64,000 nucleotides of DNA from contig NZ_CP066801.1 in assembly GCF_016598575.1 (NCBI RefSeq), forward strand, positions 1,732,501-1,796,500, in the 5' to 3' direction. Under the pieces are notes generated by a model. That model was not told the origin of the DNA, ran no database searches, and saw nothing but the letters and a program-made list of their open reading frames with translations. A program made the translations under genes and the position numbers. This document shows, in pieces, positions 47,966-56,087 of this stretch. Every line of letters starts with the position of its first letter. Positions within the stretch are counted from its first letter, which is position 1. Source of the stretch: Streptomyces sp. HSG2 (GTDB taxonomy: Bacteria; Actinomycetota; Actinomycetes; Streptomycetales; Streptomycetaceae).

Positions 47966-48441
47966 ACCGGCTGCCCCTTCCCGCTGTCCCACCGGGTCCC
48001 CTGTGCTGCCGTACCGTACGTGCTGACAGGGCGCACGTGGCAACTCTGGCACATCTTCGCGCAGGCGGGACGCGAGGGTCCGCAAGGCGGTATTCGCCCG
48101 CGCCACCTGCGGAATGACCGGTTTGGCCGAGACTCCGCCACGGCGTCGGGTGTCGGGCAGATTGCCACTCCCCGGTGACGCGCGGGGCGTTCTTTCCCAC
48201 CCCCGTCTCCGGCCCGGCACCTTGACTACGCGTCGGTCGACCTCCCTGCGGCGCGGGGTGGGCCCCTTCCGCCACCCGCGGGAGGGTCGGTGCGTCGGCG
48301 GCGCTCGGGCGGCAGGCACTCGCCGAGGTCGGGCGCGACGGTGACGGTCGGGTGACCCGGACGGCGCACGGGCCCCGAGCGCGTCGGAGGACGCACCCGG
48401 GGCCCGCGGTACCCGAGGTCGAACGGCCCGCTCGGGGCGGA
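47966..48441. other. Regulatory gap upstream of the molybdenum hydroxylase operon
   Basis: No gene is supported in these 476 bases. Close to the operon start lies the CGTACCGTACG dyad with TACGGT and TTGCCA boxes. The far end (48373-48437) can form a long GC-rich hairpin that probably terminates the DUF3039 gene. Confidence 0.5.
48010..48020. promoter_or_regulatory. Dyad over the likely promoter of the molybdenum hydroxylase operon
   Basis: CGTACCGTACG is a perfect dyad. On the minus strand it contains TACGGT, a possible -10 box, with TTGCCA 19 bases upstream. It is 45-55 bases before the first start codon. A repressor of the XdhR (TetR) type would be a natural candidate, which is inference. 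Confidence 0.4.
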
Positions 48442-48726
48442 CTACTTCCCGCCGCCGTCCTTGCCCTCGTCGCCGCCGGCGCTCATCGACTCGTAGATCT
48501 CCTTGCACATCGGGCACACCGGGTACTTCTTCGGGTCCCGGCCCGGCACCCAGACCTTGCCGCACAGCGCCACGACGGGGGTGCCGTCGAGGGCACTCGC
48601 CATGATCTTGTCCTTCTGGACGTAGTGGGCGAAGCGCTCGTGGTCGCCGTCGCCGTGCGACACCTGCGGTGTCGGCTCTACGAGGGTCCCCGTACCAGTC
48701 CCGCGCTCGGGCTCGTGAGTGCTCAT
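48442..48726 (-). CDS. DUF3039 family zinc-ribbon-like protein
   Basis: 94 residues from the ATG at 48724-48726. HERFAHYVQKDKIMASALDG, PVVALCGKVWVPGRDPKKYP and CPMCKEIYESM are the DUF3039 signature; the three Cys (LCGKVW, CPMC) suggest a metal site. These small cytoplasmic proteins are conserved across actinobacteria, often near yqgE and murA, as here. The function is unknown. An ATG three codons upstream is an alternative start. Confidence 0.88.
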   Translation of the reverse strand: MSTHEPERGTGTGTLVEPTPQVSHGDGDHERFAHYVQKDKIMASALDGTPVVALCGKVWVPGRDPKKYPVCPMCKEIYESMSAGGDEGKDGGGK

Positions 48727-48756
48727 AGCTGCCAAGGGTACTGAAGGCCCGGTGCT

Positions 48757-49335
48757 TCAGTTGAGCGACGGGTCGTCGGGGTAGGTGGCCACCATCGCCA
48801 GTTCTCCGCGTTGCCGACGGAGCACCTCGCGCCAGAGCCGCTCGGGCGCCGGGGAGGAGACGTCGCCCGGTTCGGACTCCACGACGTACCAGGCGCCGTC
48901 CGTCAACTCGCCCTCCAGCTGGCCCGGCCCCCACCCCGCGTACCCCGCGAAGATCCGCAGCGACCCCACGGCGGACGCCAGCAGCTCGGGCGGGGCCTCC
49001 AGGTCCACCAGACCGATGGCGCCGCGCACCCGGCGCCACCCCGGGGGCTCGCCCCCGTCGGCACCGCCCCCGGGCACCACCGCGACGCCGAGCGCGGAGT
49101 CGAGCGACACGGGCCCGCCCTGGAAGACGACACCGGGCTCGCCGGTCAGGGCCGACCAGCCCTCCAGGATGGTGTCTACCCCGACCGGCGTTGGCCGGTT
49201 GAGCACGACGCCGAGCGAGCCCTCGTCGTCGTGGTCGAGCACGAGCACCACCGCGCGGTCGAAGTTCGGGTCCGCCAGGGCGGGTGTGGCCACGAGCAGC
49301 CGCCCGGCGAGCGAGGACATGGACACCTCGGTCAT
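48757..49335 (-). CDS. YqgE/AlgH family protein
   Basis: 192 residues from the ATG at 49333-49335 (MTEVSMSSLAG); ATGs nine bases upstream and 15 bases downstream are alternatives. SLAGRLLVATPALADPNFDRAVVLVLDHDDEGSLGVVLNRPT is, in order, the family start and core. VVFQGGPVSLDSALGV and GYAGWGPGQLEGELTDGAWY complete the fold. The family has a compact alpha/beta structure and no proven activity; in pseudomonads AlgH affects alginate genes. It precedes the DUF3039 gene on the same strand by 30 bases. Confidence 0.92.
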   Translation of the reverse strand: MTEVSMSSLAGRLLVATPALADPNFDRAVVLVLDHDDEGSLGVVLNRPTPVGVDTILEGWSALTGEPGVVFQGGPVSLDSALGVAVVPGGGADGGEPPGWRRVRGAIGLVDLEAPPELLASAVGSLRIFAGYAGWGPGQLEGELTDGAWYVVESEPGDVSSPAPERLWREVLRRQRGELAMVATYPDDPSLN

Positions 49336-49583
49336 GGGGGACATGATCCCGCATCGTCGCCCTCCGTGGGGAGGGGATGCGCGGCACCGGAGTGAAGCCG
49401 GCCGTCGCGACGTGCTCCGGACACGCCCGCCCCGGGTGCCGTGACACCGGGTGCCGAGGGTCGCACCACCCGTGTTGTGACAGAGCCATGACGTGCCCGC
49501 CCGAGCGCGGGCGTGGGAGCCGGGGGCGCCGGGCGATTACGCTGTGCCCTTGACCCCTGCCCCTTCCACGGAACGCGAGATCC

Positions 49584-50930
49584 ATGACCGTCAACGGCGC
49601 TGACGACGTAATGCTGGTCCACGGCGGGACCCCCCTGGAAGGCGAGATCCGGGTCCGCGGCGCGAAGAACCTGGTCCCGAAGGCCATGGTGGCCGCGTTG
49701 TTGGGCAGCGCGCCGAGCCGGCTGCGCAATGTGCCGGACATCCGGGACGTCAGGGTCGTCCGCGGCCTGCTCCAGTTGCACGGGGTGACGGTCCGCCCCG
49801 GGGAGGAACCGGGCGAACTGGTGCTCGACCCGACGTACGTGGAGAGTGCCAACGTCGCGGACATCGACGCCCACGCGGGCTCCAGCCGGATCCCGATCCT
49901 CTTCTGCGGCCCGTTGCTGCACCGTCTGGGCCACGCCTTCATCCCGGGCCTGGGCGGCTGCGACATCGGGGGCCGGCCCATCGACTTCCACTTCGACGTG
50001 CTGCGGCAGTTCGGCGCGACGATCGAGAAGCGGGCGGACGGCCAGTACCTGGAGGCTCCGCAGCGCCTGCGCGGCACCAAGATCCGCCTGCCCTATCCCT
50101 CGGTGGGCGCCACCGAGCAGGTGCTGTTGACCGCCGTGCTGGCGGAAGGCGTGACGGAGCTGTCCAACGCGGCCGTCGAGCCGGAGATCGAGGACCTGAT
50201 CTGCGTATTGCAGAAGATGGGCGCGATCATCGCGATGGACACCGACCGCACGATCCGGGTGACCGGCGTGGACCGGCTCGGCGGCTACAACCACCGCGCG
50301 CTGTCGGATCGCCTGGAGGCGGCCTCCTGGGCCTCCGCGGCGCTGGCGACCGAGGGCAACATCTACGTCCGGGGCGCGCAGCAGCGCTCCATGATGACCT
50401 TCTTGAACACCTACCGGAAGGTCGGCGGCGCCTTCGAGATCGAGGACGACGGCATCCGGTTCTGGCACCCGGGCGGCCAGTTGAAGTCGATCGCCCTGGA
50501 GACCGACGTGCACCCCGGATTCCAGACCGACTGGCAGCAGCCCCTGGTGGTGGCGCTGACGCAGGCCACGGGCTTGTCCATCGTCCACGAGACGGTGTAC
50601 GAGTCGCGCCTGGGATTCACCTCGGCGCTGAACCAGATGGGCGCGCACATTCAGCTCTACCGGGAGTGTCTGGGAGGTTCCGACTGCCGTTTCGGCCAGC
50701 GGAACTTCCTCCACTCGGCGGTCGTGTCCGGACCCACCAAGCTTCAGGGCGCCGACCTCGTCATCCCCGATCTACGGGGTGGCTTCTCCTACCTCATCGC
50801 CGCGCTCGCCGCACAGGGCACCTCGCGAGTGCACGGCATCGAGCTGATCAACCGAGGCTACGAGAACTTCCAGGACAAGCTGGTGGACCTGGGCGCGAAG
50901 GCGGAACTGCCCGGCAAGGCGCTGGGCTGA
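49584..50930 (+). CDS. murA: UDP-N-acetylglucosamine 1-carboxyvinyltransferase MurA
   Basis: 448 residues. VHGGTPLEGEIRVRGAKNLVPKAM carries the start signature with the substrate-binding Lys-Asn pair (near residue 30). The flexible loop with the catalytic Cys is LGGCDIGGRPIDFHFDVLRQ; the Cys is retained, so the enzyme should be sensitive to fosfomycin, unlike those with Asp. VGATEQVLLTAVLAEG and DLRGGFSYLIAALAAQGTSR are typical. It transfers enolpyruvate from PEP to UDP-GlcNAc, the first committed step of peptidoglycan synthesis. A -10-like TACGCT lies at 49538-49543. A convergent terminator follows. Confidence 0.96.
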   Translation: MTVNGADDVMLVHGGTPLEGEIRVRGAKNLVPKAMVAALLGSAPSRLRNVPDIRDVRVVRGLLQLHGVTVRPGEEPGELVLDPTYVESANVADIDAHAGSSRIPILFCGPLLHRLGHAFIPGLGGCDIGGRPIDFHFDVLRQFGATIEKRADGQYLEAPQRLRGTKIRLPYPSVGATEQVLLTAVLAEGVTELSNAAVEPEIEDLICVLQKMGAIIAMDTDRTIRVTGVDRLGGYNHRALSDRLEAASWASAALATEGNIYVRGAQQRSMMTFLNTYRKVGGAFEIEDDGIRFWHPGGQLKSIALETDVHPGFQTDWQQPLVVALTQATGLSIVHETVYESRLGFTSALNQMGAHIQLYRECLGGSDCRFGQRNFLHSAVVSGPTKLQGADLVIPDLRGGFSYLIAALAAQGTSRVHGIELINRGYENFQDKLVDLGAKAELPGKALG

Positions 50931-50967
50931 CGATCGGCCCGCGCCGCCCGGGTCGGGGCACGCGCGA

Positions 50968-51000
50968 GGGGGCGGTCACCTCGTCGAGGTGGCCGCCCCC
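50968..51000. terminator. Bidirectional terminator between murA and hup
   Basis: Two 15-base arms (50968-50982 and 50986-51000) pair with a single mismatch around the loop GTC, between the ends of two converging genes. Confidence 0.75.
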
Positions 51001-51054
51001 GGCGCGCTCAGCGTTCCCCGTCGACCGCCCTCGCGTGGCGCGGGGACGACGGGA

Positions 51055-51336
51055 TCACTTGCCCTTGGCGGCTTCCTTGAGCTTGGAGCCGGCGGAGACC
51101 TTCACGCCGTAGCCGGCGGGGATCTGGATGGGCTCACCGGTCTGGGGGTTACGGGCGGTGCGGGCCGCCCGGTGGGTGCGCTCGAAGGTGAGGAAGCCGG
51201 GGATGGTGACCTTCTCGTCCCCCTTGGCGACGATGTCGCCGACGACGTCGGCGAACGCGGCCAGCACGGCGTCGGCGTCCTTGCGGGTCACCTCGGCGCG
51301 GTCGGCCAGCGCGGCCACCAGCTCACTGCGGTTCAT
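51055..51336 (-). CDS. hupA: HU family DNA-binding protein
   Basis: 93 residues from the ATG at 51334-51336, with GGGAG upstream. MNRSELVAALADRAEVTRKDA is the N-terminal helix pair, VTIPGFLTFERTHRAARTARNPQTGEPI holds the DNA-binding arms with the conserved Arg-Asn-Pro turn, and VSAGSKLKEA closes the domain. It lacks the long Lys/Ala-rich tail of HupS, so it is the short vegetative HU of Streptomyces. It bends DNA and compacts the nucleoid. A longer frame upstream has no ribosome binding site. Confidence 0.95.
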   Translation of the reverse strand: MNRSELVAALADRAEVTRKDADAVLAAFADVVGDIVAKGDEKVTIPGFLTFERTHRAARTARNPQTGEPIQIPAGYGVKVSAGSKLKEAAKGK

Positions 51337-51706
51337 GTTGTTACTCCCGTGTTCTTCTTGCCGTTGCGGCGTGCCACGCGGCCCGGCCGCAGGATGGGCA
51401 CGGCCAAGCCGATGCTGCCAGGGTCCCTGGTGAGTCCCGGACCCGGGTCCGTCACCGAACCCCCGCGCCCAGGGAGGCATCCTGCCCGCACCCACGGCGC
51501 TAAAGCCAATCCGGTACCCCCGGGGAGTCGTGAGAACACCCAGGGGATTCACACGATCGCGGGGGCCTGAGCCTGGCCGCCACACTAGAGGGCGCCCCGC
51601 TCACGCCGGTTCCGCGACGCGCCGGGGCGACGGCCGTGGTACTCCTCACAGCGGCGGCCCGGCGCCGCCCGGGGCCGGGCCCCGGGCGGGGGAGGGCCGG
51701 GTCGGG
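51337..51706. other. Promoter region of hup and end of the malic enzyme gene
   Basis: No gene is supported. The stretch holds the hup leader and promoter; an AT-richer patch at 51498-51512 (GCGCTAAAGCCAATC) may mark the promoter. It also contains the hairpin at 51666-51688. Confidence 0.45.
51666..51688 (-). terminator. Hairpin after the malic enzyme gene
   Basis: Eleven-base arms around a single base, 18 bases past the malic enzyme stop codon. Very GC-rich, no T-run. Confidence 0.5.
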
Positions 51707-53122
51707 TCAGGTCCCGGCCACGGCCTCCTTGGCCGCGTCCCGCACCGCGCCCGCGACGGCTCCGGCGACCTTGTCGTTGAAGACGCTCGGGACGATGTAG
51801 TTCGGGTTCAGCTCGTCCTCGGTGACCACGTCGGCCAGGGCCTGTGCGGCGGCCAGCATCATCTCCGTGGTGACGGTGTGGGACTGGGCGTCCAGCAGGC
51901 CCCGGAAGACACCCGGGAAGACCAACACGTTGTTGATCTGGTTGGGGAAGTCGGAGCGCCCGGTGGCGACGACCGCCGCCGTCCGGCGGGCGACGGCCGG
52001 GTCGATCTCGGGGTCGGGGTTGGCGAGCGCGAAGACGACGGCTCCGTCGGCCATGGCCGCCACGTCGTCGCCGTCGAGGACGTTGGGGGCCGAGACGCCG
52101 ATGAAGACGTCGGCACCGCGCACCGCCTCCTTGAGGGTGCCGGTGAGGCCCTCGGGGTTGGTGTTGTCGGCGATCCAGCGGAGCGCCGAGCCCGGGGCCG
52201 CGTCCACCAGGTCGGCGCGACCGGCGTGCACCACGCCGTGGATGTCGGCGACGACGGCGTTCTTCACCCCGGCGGCGACCAACAGTCGGAGGATGGCGGT
52301 GCCGGCGGCGCCGGCCCCGGACATCACCACGCGGACCCCCTCGATGCCCTTGCCGACCACGCGCAGGGCGTTGGTGAGGGCCGCGAGGACGACGATCGCG
52401 GTGCCGTGCTGGTCGTCGTGGAAGACGGGGATGTCCAGCGCCTCGCGCAGCCGGGCCTCGATCTCGAAGCAGCGCGGAGCGGAGATGTCCTCCAGGTTGA
52501 TCCCGGCGAAGCCCGGCGCGATGGCCTTGACGATCTCGACGATCGCGTCCGTGTCCTGGGTGTCGAGGCAGATCGGCCAGGCGTCGATGCCGGCGAACCG
52601 CTTGAACAGGGCCGCCTTGCCCTCCATGACGGGAAGGGCGGCCTGCGGGCCGATGTTGCCCAGGCCGAGGACCGCGGAGCCGTCGGTGACCACGGCGACG
52701 GCGTTCCGCTTGACGGTGAGCCTGCGGGCGTCCTCGGGGTTCTCCGCGATGGCCATGCAGACGCGGGCCACGCCCGGCGTGTAGACCATCGAGAGGTCGT
52801 CGCGGTTGCGGATCGGGTGCTTGGACGCCATCTCGATCTTGCCGCCCAGGTGCATGAGGAAGGTGCGGTCGGAGACCTTGCCGAGGCTGACTCCTTCGAT
52901 GCCGCGCAGCTTCTCGACGATCTCGTCGGCGTGGGTGGTGGAGCTGGCGGCCACCGTGACGTCGATGCGGAGCTTCTCGTGGCCGGAAGCGGTGACGTCG
53001 AGGCCCGTCACCGAGCCGCCGGAGGACTCCACGACGTTGGTGAGCTGCGAGACGGCGGTCCCGCTCGCTGGCACCTCCAGCCGGACCGTCATCGAGTAGG
53101 AGACGCTGGGCGCCGTTGCCAT
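51707..53122 (-). CDS. Malic enzyme with N-terminal ACT domain
   Basis: 471 residues with GAGGAAG before the ATG. The N-terminus (SMTVRLEVPASGTAVSQLTN, GLDVTASGHEKLRIDVTVAA) is an ACT domain, which binds small regulators. The catalytic domain shows MVYTPGVARVCMAIAENPED, VVTDGSAVLGLGNIGPQAAL, VMEGKAALFKRFAGIDAWPI and INLEDISAPRCFEIEARL; the NAD(P) fold shows VVMSGAGAAGTAILRLL and DFPNQINNVLVFPGVFRGLLD. It decarboxylates malate to pyruvate, linking the citric acid cycle to precursor supply. NAD versus NADP preference cannot be read with certainty. The candidate small RNA gene lies upstream, divergent. Confidence 0.94.
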   Translation of the reverse strand: MATAPSVSYSMTVRLEVPASGTAVSQLTNVVESSGGSVTGLDVTASGHEKLRIDVTVAASSTTHADEIVEKLRGIEGVSLGKVSDRTFLMHLGGKIEMASKHPIRNRDDLSMVYTPGVARVCMAIAENPEDARRLTVKRNAVAVVTDGSAVLGLGNIGPQAALPVMEGKAALFKRFAGIDAWPICLDTQDTDAIVEIVKAIAPGFAGINLEDISAPRCFEIEARLREALDIPVFHDDQHGTAIVVLAALTNALRVVGKGIEGVRVVMSGAGAAGTAILRLLVAAGVKNAVVADIHGVVHAGRADLVDAAPGSALRWIADNTNPEGLTGTLKEAVRGADVFIGVSAPNVLDGDDVAAMADGAVVFALANPDPEIDPAVARRTAAVVATGRSDFPNQINNVLVFPGVFRGLLDAQSHTVTTEMMLAAAQALADVVTEDELNPNYIVPSVFNDKVAGAVAGAVRDAAKEAVAGT

Positions 53123-53330
53123 GACCGACTTCCTCTTCTATCCACCGTAGAGCTTGTTGTGCCGTCCGATCGTCGCACCTACCGACGAGTACACGGTAGT
53201 CGCGTGATGTTGCGCACGTTTCGGAGGCGCGGGGGCCGGGAAACACCGGGTGCCCGCCCCGCGAGAACACGCACTCCTCCCCCGCGTGGTGCCCCGACGG
53301 CGGGGCACCGAGGCGGCTCGCCCAGCGGGC

Positions 53331-53359
53331 CTGGACACCGGCCGTCGGTTTGTTACCGT
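53331..53359 (+). promoter_or_regulatory. Promoter of the candidate small RNA
   Basis: CTGGAC (53331-53336), a 17-base spacer and TACCGT (53354-53359) form a standard vegetative promoter. The predicted start, about 53365, coincides with the first base pairs of the folded RNA. Confidence 0.55.
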
Positions 53360-53363
53360 GGAG

Positions 53364-53512
53364 GCGGCACCGGCTCGATCCAAGCCCCCGGGCCCAACCT
53401 TCGTCGCTTCGAGCGACCACTTGCCGCGAGGCGAGCATGGCGGGTCGGTGCCGCTGGAATCCCGGCGCGTGAGCGCCCAGAGGCCCGCGCCGAGCACCCC
53501 GGCGCGGGCCTC
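53364..53512 (+). ncRNA. Candidate structured small RNA between the malic enzyme and helD genes
   Basis: The bases fold as a closed multi-branch structure. An outer stem of nine pairs (53364-53372 with 53446-53454) encloses a hairpin GTCGC-TTCGA-GCGAC (53403-53417) and a second hairpin with a GCGA tetraloop (53420-53435). A strong 12-bp terminator hairpin (53480-53512) follows. A promoter ends just before the first stem. No convincing coding frame runs along it. I recall an S. coelicolor small RNA reported beside the helD homologue SCO2952; I could not check whether this is the same. Targets unknown. Confidence 0.6.
53480..53512. terminator. Terminator shared by the small RNA and helD
   Basis: A perfect 12-bp stem (53480-53491 with 53501-53512) and nine-base loop, followed by TTC on the plus strand. 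It ends the candidate small RNA and lies 12 bases past the helD stop on the other strand. Confidence 0.7.
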
Positions 53513-53524
53513 TTCATCGCCCCG

Positions 53525-55822
53525 TCAGTCGCGCAGCAGGTCCGGCACCCCCGCGCGGTCGGGATCGTCCCGTGCGCCGGACACGACCGTCAGCCGCTGG
53601 GTGGCCCGGGTCAGGGCGACGTAGAGCACACGCAGGCCGGCCGGGGACTCGTCCGCGATCTCGGCCGGCGAGACGACGACCGTGGCGTCGTACTCCAGTC
53701 CCTTCGCCTCCAGGCTGCCGAGGGCCACCACCCGGTCGCCCGCCCCCGCGAGCCACGTGCCGGCCTCCCGTCTGCGGTCCATGGCGACCACGACGCCGAC
53801 GGTCCCCTCGACCAGGCCGAGCAGGCGCTCCGCCTCGGCGCGGACCGTGCCGCCGAGCGAGTTTTCGACGGCGACGAACCTCGGCGCGACGCCGGTGGAA
53901 CGCACCGCCGAGGGGGGCTCGGAGCCGGGCATGGCCAGGGCGAGCACCCGGGAGGCCAGCTCGGCGATCTCCGCCGGATTGCGGTAGTTCACCGTCAGTC
54001 GGAAGAGGCGGCGGGGGCGGGTCCCCAGGGCCTCGTCGCGCGCCAGGGACGCCTCCTCCGGGTCGGACCAGGAGGACTGGGCCGGGTCCCCGACCACCGT
54101 CCAGGTGGCGTGTCGGCCTCGGCGGCCCACCATCCGCCACTGCATCGGCGTCAGGTCCTGTGCCTCGTCGACGATGACGTGCGCGTACTCGGTCCGCTCC
54201 CGGGCAAGGCGCTCGGCCCGCTCCCGGCCGGTCTCCTCGGTCCTCGGCATCAGTTCCCGCACCCCGGTGAGTTCTTCCTGTTCCTCGGACTCCCGCCGGC
54301 GTCGGGGGCGGGCCGGAGCACCGAGGAGCGAGTGCAGCTCGTCCAGGAGGGCGACGTCGTGGACCGAGTGGCCGTCGCGGGCCAGGGAGCGGGCGACCCG
54401 CCGGGCCTCGCCGGGCGTCAGCACCCGGCGGGCCCAGCGGGCCAGGCGCCGCTCGTCGGCCATGGCCGCCAGGACTCCCGCGGGCGTCAGCTCGGGCCAC
54501 CAGGCGTCGAGAAAGGCGACGAAGGAGTCCTCCTCGACCACGTCCTCGTCGAAGGAGGCGCGCAGTTCGGCGGCGAACGCGGGATCGGTGTGCCTCGCCT
54601 CGGCACCCGAGCGGGCCCACAGGGCGTCCAGCAGCAACCGTCGGGCCCGGGGGCGCAGGAGGTTGACCGGTGCCGTGCCGCCGAGAGCGGCGCGACGGAT
54701 CTCCGCCAGCTCCTCGCTCCCCAGCTCCAGCCGTCGACCGAAGGCGACCACGCGCAACGACGCCGACGCGTCGTTCAGCTCCAGAGTGCCCCGGGCGGCC
54801 CGGCGCAGGACCTTGGACATCCGGGCGGAGCCCTTGGCGCGGGCCGTGGCGGGTGTGTCGTGGAGCGTGGCCTCGGTACCGTCCACCAGCGACCCCAGGG
54901 CACGGATGGCGACCTGTCCCTCCTCGCCGAGCGACGGCAGCACGCCCTCGGTGTAGGCGACCAGCAAAGGCGTCGGGGAGACGATCAGGATGCCCCCGGC
55001 GTAGCGGCGCCGATCCTGGTAGAGCAGGTAGGCGGCGCGGTGCAGGGCGACCGCGGTCTTGCCGGTGCCCGGGCCGCCCTCCACCTGGGTCACCGAGGCC
55101 GCCGGGGCACGGATCACCAGGTCCTGCTCGGCCTGGATGGAGGCGACGATGTCCCGCATGCTGTGCGAACGGGCCCGGCCGAGGGCGGCCATCAGCGCGC
55201 CGTCCCCGACGACGGGAAGCTCCCGGCCGTCGAGCAGGGCCGTCAGCTCCGGGCGCATCAGATCGTCCTCGACGCCGAGCACCCGCCGGCCCCTGGAGCG
55301 GATCACCCGGCGCCGGACGACGCGGCCGGGGTCGACCGGGGTCGACCGGTAGAAGGGGGCGGCTGCCGGCGCCCGCCAGTCGATGACCAGTGGCGCGTAC
55401 TCGGCGTCGAGGACGCCGATCCGACCGATGTGAAGGGTCTCGGCGATGTCGGCCGTGCCGTCCGATCGCACCACCCCCGGCGCGGGCTCGACAGCCGTGT
55501 AGGCGCCGTCGGGGCCCTTGGCACCGTCCGCGCCTTCCAGGAGGTCGACCCGGCCGAAGAGGAAGTCCTCGAACTCGCTGTTCAACCGATGGAGGTGGAC
55601 GCCGGCCCGGAAGACCTGGGCGTCCCGCTCGGCCAGCGCCCCGGGCGTTCCGACCTGCCCGCGCCGGGCCGCGTCGTCCATCAGGAACTCGGCCTCGTGG
55701 ATCTTCTCTTCCAGGCGACGATAGACCCGGTCCAGGTGCTCCTGTTCCCCGCGGATCTCTCGGTCGCGTACGGAGTCCTGGACCGGCTCCGCCGCCGAGT
55801 CGTGTTGCGCCTGCGCGGCCAC
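53525..55822 (-). CDS. helD: HelD-like superfamily 1 helicase (RNA polymerase recycling factor)
   Basis: 765 residues from the GTG at 55820-55822, with AAGGGGG upstream. The N-terminal coiled coil (EQEHLDRVYRRLEEKIHEAE) and YAPLVIDWRAPAAAPFYRST are signatures of HelD. Walker A is VEGGPGTGKTAVALHRAAYL (near residue 220), motif II VIVDEAQDLTPMQWRM, motif III TVVGDPAQSSW, motif IV YRNPAEI and motif VI LRVLYVALTRATQRLTVV. HelD proteins insert into stalled RNA polymerase and release DNA and RNA; in mycobacteria some confer rifampicin tolerance. The frame continues upstream without support. Confidence 0.93.
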   Translation of the reverse strand: MAAQAQHDSAAEPVQDSVRDREIRGEQEHLDRVYRRLEEKIHEAEFLMDDAARRGQVGTPGALAERDAQVFRAGVHLHRLNSEFEDFLFGRVDLLEGADGAKGPDGAYTAVEPAPGVVRSDGTADIAETLHIGRIGVLDAEYAPLVIDWRAPAAAPFYRSTPVDPGRVVRRRVIRSRGRRVLGVEDDLMRPELTALLDGRELPVVGDGALMAALGRARSHSMRDIVASIQAEQDLVIRAPAASVTQVEGGPGTGKTAVALHRAAYLLYQDRRRYAGGILIVSPTPLLVAYTEGVLPSLGEEGQVAIRALGSLVDGTEATLHDTPATARAKGSARMSKVLRRAARGTLELNDASASLRVVAFGRRLELGSEELAEIRRAALGGTAPVNLLRPRARRLLLDALWARSGAEARHTDPAFAAELRASFDEDVVEEDSFVAFLDAWWPELTPAGVLAAMADERRLARWARRVLTPGEARRVARSLARDGHSVHDVALLDELHSLLGAPARPRRRRESEEQEELTGVRELMPRTEETGRERAERLARERTEYAHVIVDEAQDLTPMQWRMVGRRGRHATWTVVGDPAQSSWSDPEEASLARDEALGTRPRRLFRLTVNYRNPAEIAELASRVLALAMPGSEPPSAVRSTGVAPRFVAVENSLGGTVRAEAERLLGLVEGTVGVVVAMDRRREAGTWLAGAGDRVVALGSLEAKGLEYDATVVVSPAEIADESPAGLRVLYVALTRATQRLTVVSGARDDPDRAGVPDLLRD

Positions 55823-56060
55823 CCGGGCCCCCTTCTGACGTGCTGGGCAGCCGTCAACCGTACGCGAAAGGGGCGCGCGAGGCCACGGCCCCGCCACCGA
55901 GTCCTGTTCGCGGCGCACCGGACCTCGGCCCGGTGGTGAAGCGCCGGACCGGCGGTGTCGGCCTGCCGAGCGCGGGTGGGACGGGCACCCGTGCCCGCAC
56001 CGCGCGGCGAAGCGGGAACCCGCCCGAGGCACCGACCCATCCGGCGGGAGCGGGCGGGAA

Positions 56061-56082
56061 TCCCCGGCCCGGAGGCCGGGGA
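56061..56082. terminator. Hairpin after the anti-sigma gene
   Basis: TCCCCGGCC, loop CGGA, GGCCGGGGA: a perfect nine-bp stem five bases from the stop codon at 56088-56090. It has the same arms as the hairpin at 12144-12165. Confidence 0.5.
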
Positions 56083-56087
56083 GGGTC

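Noticed and set aside
47966..48200. Molybdenum cofactor riboswitch upstream of the molybdenum hydroxylase operon
   Set aside because: I could not trace the multi-stem Moco pattern; a simple promoter with a dyad explains the region better.
48736..50080. Upstream extension of the FAD-subunit frame to over 1000 codons
   Set aside because: The extra part crosses DUF3039, YqgE and murA on other frames; the FAD domain begins naturally at the TTG at 47965.
53364..53512. Cyclic di-AMP (ydaO) or 6C RNA motif in the small RNA region
   Set aside because: The conserved core sequences of ydaO are absent, and there are not two hairpins with C-runs of six, so it does not fit either class.
51530..55939. 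A 1469-codon open frame on the plus strand
   Set aside because: It runs opposite to the malic enzyme and helD genes, has low-complexity composition rich in Gly, Val, Asp, Gln and Arg, and reflects the lack of stop codons in high-GC antisense DNA.
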